From Pseudomonas siliginis (GTDB lineage Bacteria > Pseudomonadota > Gammaproteobacteria > Pseudomonadales > Pseudomonadaceae): DNA of 64,000 nt. Under the pieces are notes generated by a model. It did no database searches. It was not told the origin of the DNA and saw nothing but the letters and a program-made list of their open reading frames with translations. Location of the stretch: NCBI RefSeq assembly GCF_019145195.1, contig NZ_JAHSTW010000013.1, positions 1-64,000 on the forward strand, given 5' to 3'. Position numbers and translations under genes: made by a program. How positions within the stretch are numbered: position 1 is the stretch's first letter; each line of letters begins with the position of its first letter. Of this stretch, positions 62,832-64,000 are shown in pieces.

Positions 62832-63149
62832 ATGGCCTCTCTTGCGATGAACCACGTCCTCGAACGCATTGCCCTTTTCCAGTTCACCCCGACCCACTGC
62901 GTCCAGGCCCGCGCCATGCTGGGCTGGAGCGTTGAACAACTGTCGCGCGAGGCCGAAGTGGCGGTGGCAGATATCCAGCGGTTCGAAGCGCAGCAGGACG
63001 TAGCGGACGCCGCGAGACTGGCACTGGCTTATCGGTTCGAAGCGCAGGGGTTAGTGTTCTTCCCGGGGTTTGCACCGGGGCGCAGTGTCAGGGCGCAGGC
63101 TATGGCGGGGGAATCGGTGGGGCGTGGGGATTTTGCGATGGCTGACTAA
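62832..63149 (+). CDS. Small XRE-like DNA-binding protein
   Basis: This 105-residue protein has a region like an XRE helix-turn-helix at residues about 25-75 (CVQARAMLGWSVEQLSREAEVAVADIQRFEAQ). A Gly/Arg-rich C-terminus follows, with no other recognised domain. I start at MASLAMNHV, preceded by CGGAG. The LexA-like box just upstream suggests induction by DNA damage. Confidence 0.7.
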   Translation: MASLAMNHVLERIALFQFTPTHCVQARAMLGWSVEQLSREAEVAVADIQRFEAQQDVADAARLALAYRFEAQGLVFFPGFAPGRSVRAQAMAGESVGRGDFAMAD

Positions 63150-63186
63150 GCTGGCGAGGGGGACGCCCCTCACCAACTGAACGGAT

Positions 63187-64000
63187 TCATGCGTTCTGTA
63201 CCACCGCCTCCCCCTCCTCTTCAACCGCCATCCACCACGCACTCCCCCGTTGTGGATGCGCAATGTTGAACGCCTCCCCCATTCGCGGTGTGGTAATCGC
63301 AATACTGCGTTCCCATGCAAGCGCAAGGATGCGGTCAAAAGGTTCGTGCCAGGCGTGCATGGCCAGGTCGAAGGTGCCGTTGTGGATCGGGAAGAGCCAG
63401 CGGCCCTTGAGGTCGATGTGGGCTTGCAGGGTTTCTTCCGGTTGCATGTGCACGTGGGGCCATTCGACGTTGTAGGCGCCGGTTTCCATCAGGGTCAGGT
63501 CGAACGGGCCGTATTGTTCGCCGATGCGTTTGAAGCCGTCGAAGTAACCGCTGTCGCCGCTGAAAAAGATTCGTGTGTCGGCGTCGATCATCACCCAGGA
63601 CGCCCACAGCGTGCTGTTGCCGTCGAACAGGCCACGGCCGGAGAAGTGCTGCGATGGGGTGGCGATGAAGCGGATACCGGCGATTTCGGTGCCCTGCCAC
63701 CAGTCGTACTGCCGCACCTTGCTGGCGTCGATGCCCCATTTGATCAGGGTGTCGCCCACGCCCAGCGGAGTCAGGAAGTAAGTGGTTTTGGCGGCGAGTT
63801 TGAGTACCGCTTCGTAGTCGAGATGGTCGTAATGGTTGTGCGAGAGGATCACCGCTTCGATCGGTGGCAGTTCGTCGATGCTGATCGGTGGCTGATGAAA
63901 ACGTTTCGGACCCGCCCATTGCACCGGCGAGGCGCGCTCGGCGAAGACGGGGTCCGTGATCCAGAATTTGTCGCGCATCTTCAGCAACAGCGTCGAGTGC
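63187..64000 (-). CDS. MBL-fold hydrolase, UlaG/NAPE-PLD-like (5' end cut)
   Basis: The visible 271 codons include the metal motif SHNHYDHLD, later SGDSGYFDGF, and HVHMQPEETLQAHIDLKGRWLFPIHNGTFDLAMHAWHEPF at the C-terminus. The reading frame runs past 63987 without a stop (HSTLLLKMRD), so the true start is beyond the window and the internal ATG at 63987 is not the start. It is probably a metal-dependent hydrolase of phosphodiester or lactone substrates; the exact one is unknown. It converges on the XRE-like gene, 37 bp away. Confidence 0.88.
   Translation of the reverse strand, partial: HSTLLLKMRDKFWITDPVFAERASPVQWAGPKRFHQPPISIDELPPIEAVILSHNHYDHLDYEAVLKLAAKTTYFLTPLGVGDTLIKWGIDASKVRQYDWWQGTEIAGIRFIATPSQHFSGRGLFDGNSTLWASWVMIDADTRIFFSGDSGYFDGFKRIGEQYGPFDLTLMETGAYNVEWPHVHMQPEETLQAHIDLKGRWLFPIHNGTFDLAMHAWHEPFDRILALAWERSIAITTPRMGEAFNIAHPQRGSAWWMAVEEEGEAVVQNA

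Overview
The window reads as a chromosomal segment of a Pseudomonas of the P. fluorescens group. The evidence is a polar-flagellum cluster in Pseudomonas order, AmrZ, RsmA, an AraC-type ArgR with the aot/aru arginine genes, and many copies of the pseudomonad REP sequence (core GTGGGAGCGAGCCTGCTCGCG). Almost all of it is ordinary core genome. The main exceptions are one giant gene at 39.1-46.8 kb and a small accessory patch at 57.5-61 kb.

Layout. 0-8 kb holds flagellar and chemotaxis genes: flgBCDE behind a sigma-54 promoter, cheV-cheR, and divergently flgA, flgM (FliA promoter), flgN and flgZ. 8-19 kb holds an MFS transporter, a glutamine-synthetase-like enzyme, a sensorless histidine kinase translationally coupled to a TPR response regulator, an LprI-domain exported protein, and a 1378-residue CheB-CheR-PAS-kinase-receiver hybrid. 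19-30 kb holds tRNA-Arg(CCT), two small membrane proteins, phnN, amrZ, mgtE, an exported DUF4124-like protein, two identical tRNA-Arg(ACG), tRNA-Ser(GCT), rsmA, lysC, alaS and ltaE. 30-31 kb is an FMN riboswitch followed by a RibH2-type lumazine synthase.

31-52 kb is the arginine block. aotJQMOP (uptake) and argR (activator) lie upstream of aruCFGDBE (arginine succinyltransferase pathway), all on the minus strand. In P. aeruginosa argR is followed directly by aruC. Here a 7.8-kb plus-strand gene sits between them. It encodes a 2587-residue leucine-rich-repeat protein built from five tandem modules of about 302 residues behind a roughly 1050-residue N-terminal part. It resembles the large toxin-like LRR proteins of fluorescent pseudomonads but stops before any NEL ubiquitin-ligase domain. 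This is the best candidate for something new in the window.

53-64 kb holds acs, a small DUF2790 protein, nrdB with an NrdR box and a long structured leader, then an accessory patch (BRO-N protein, HNH endonuclease, an unknown Cys/His protein and a DUF6933 protein). It ends with a TauE/SafE permease, an AraC regulator, a small HTH-like protein behind a LexA-like box, and a metallo-beta-lactamase-fold hydrolase cut by the window end.

All assignments come from reading the sequence and remembered family features; no database search was run.
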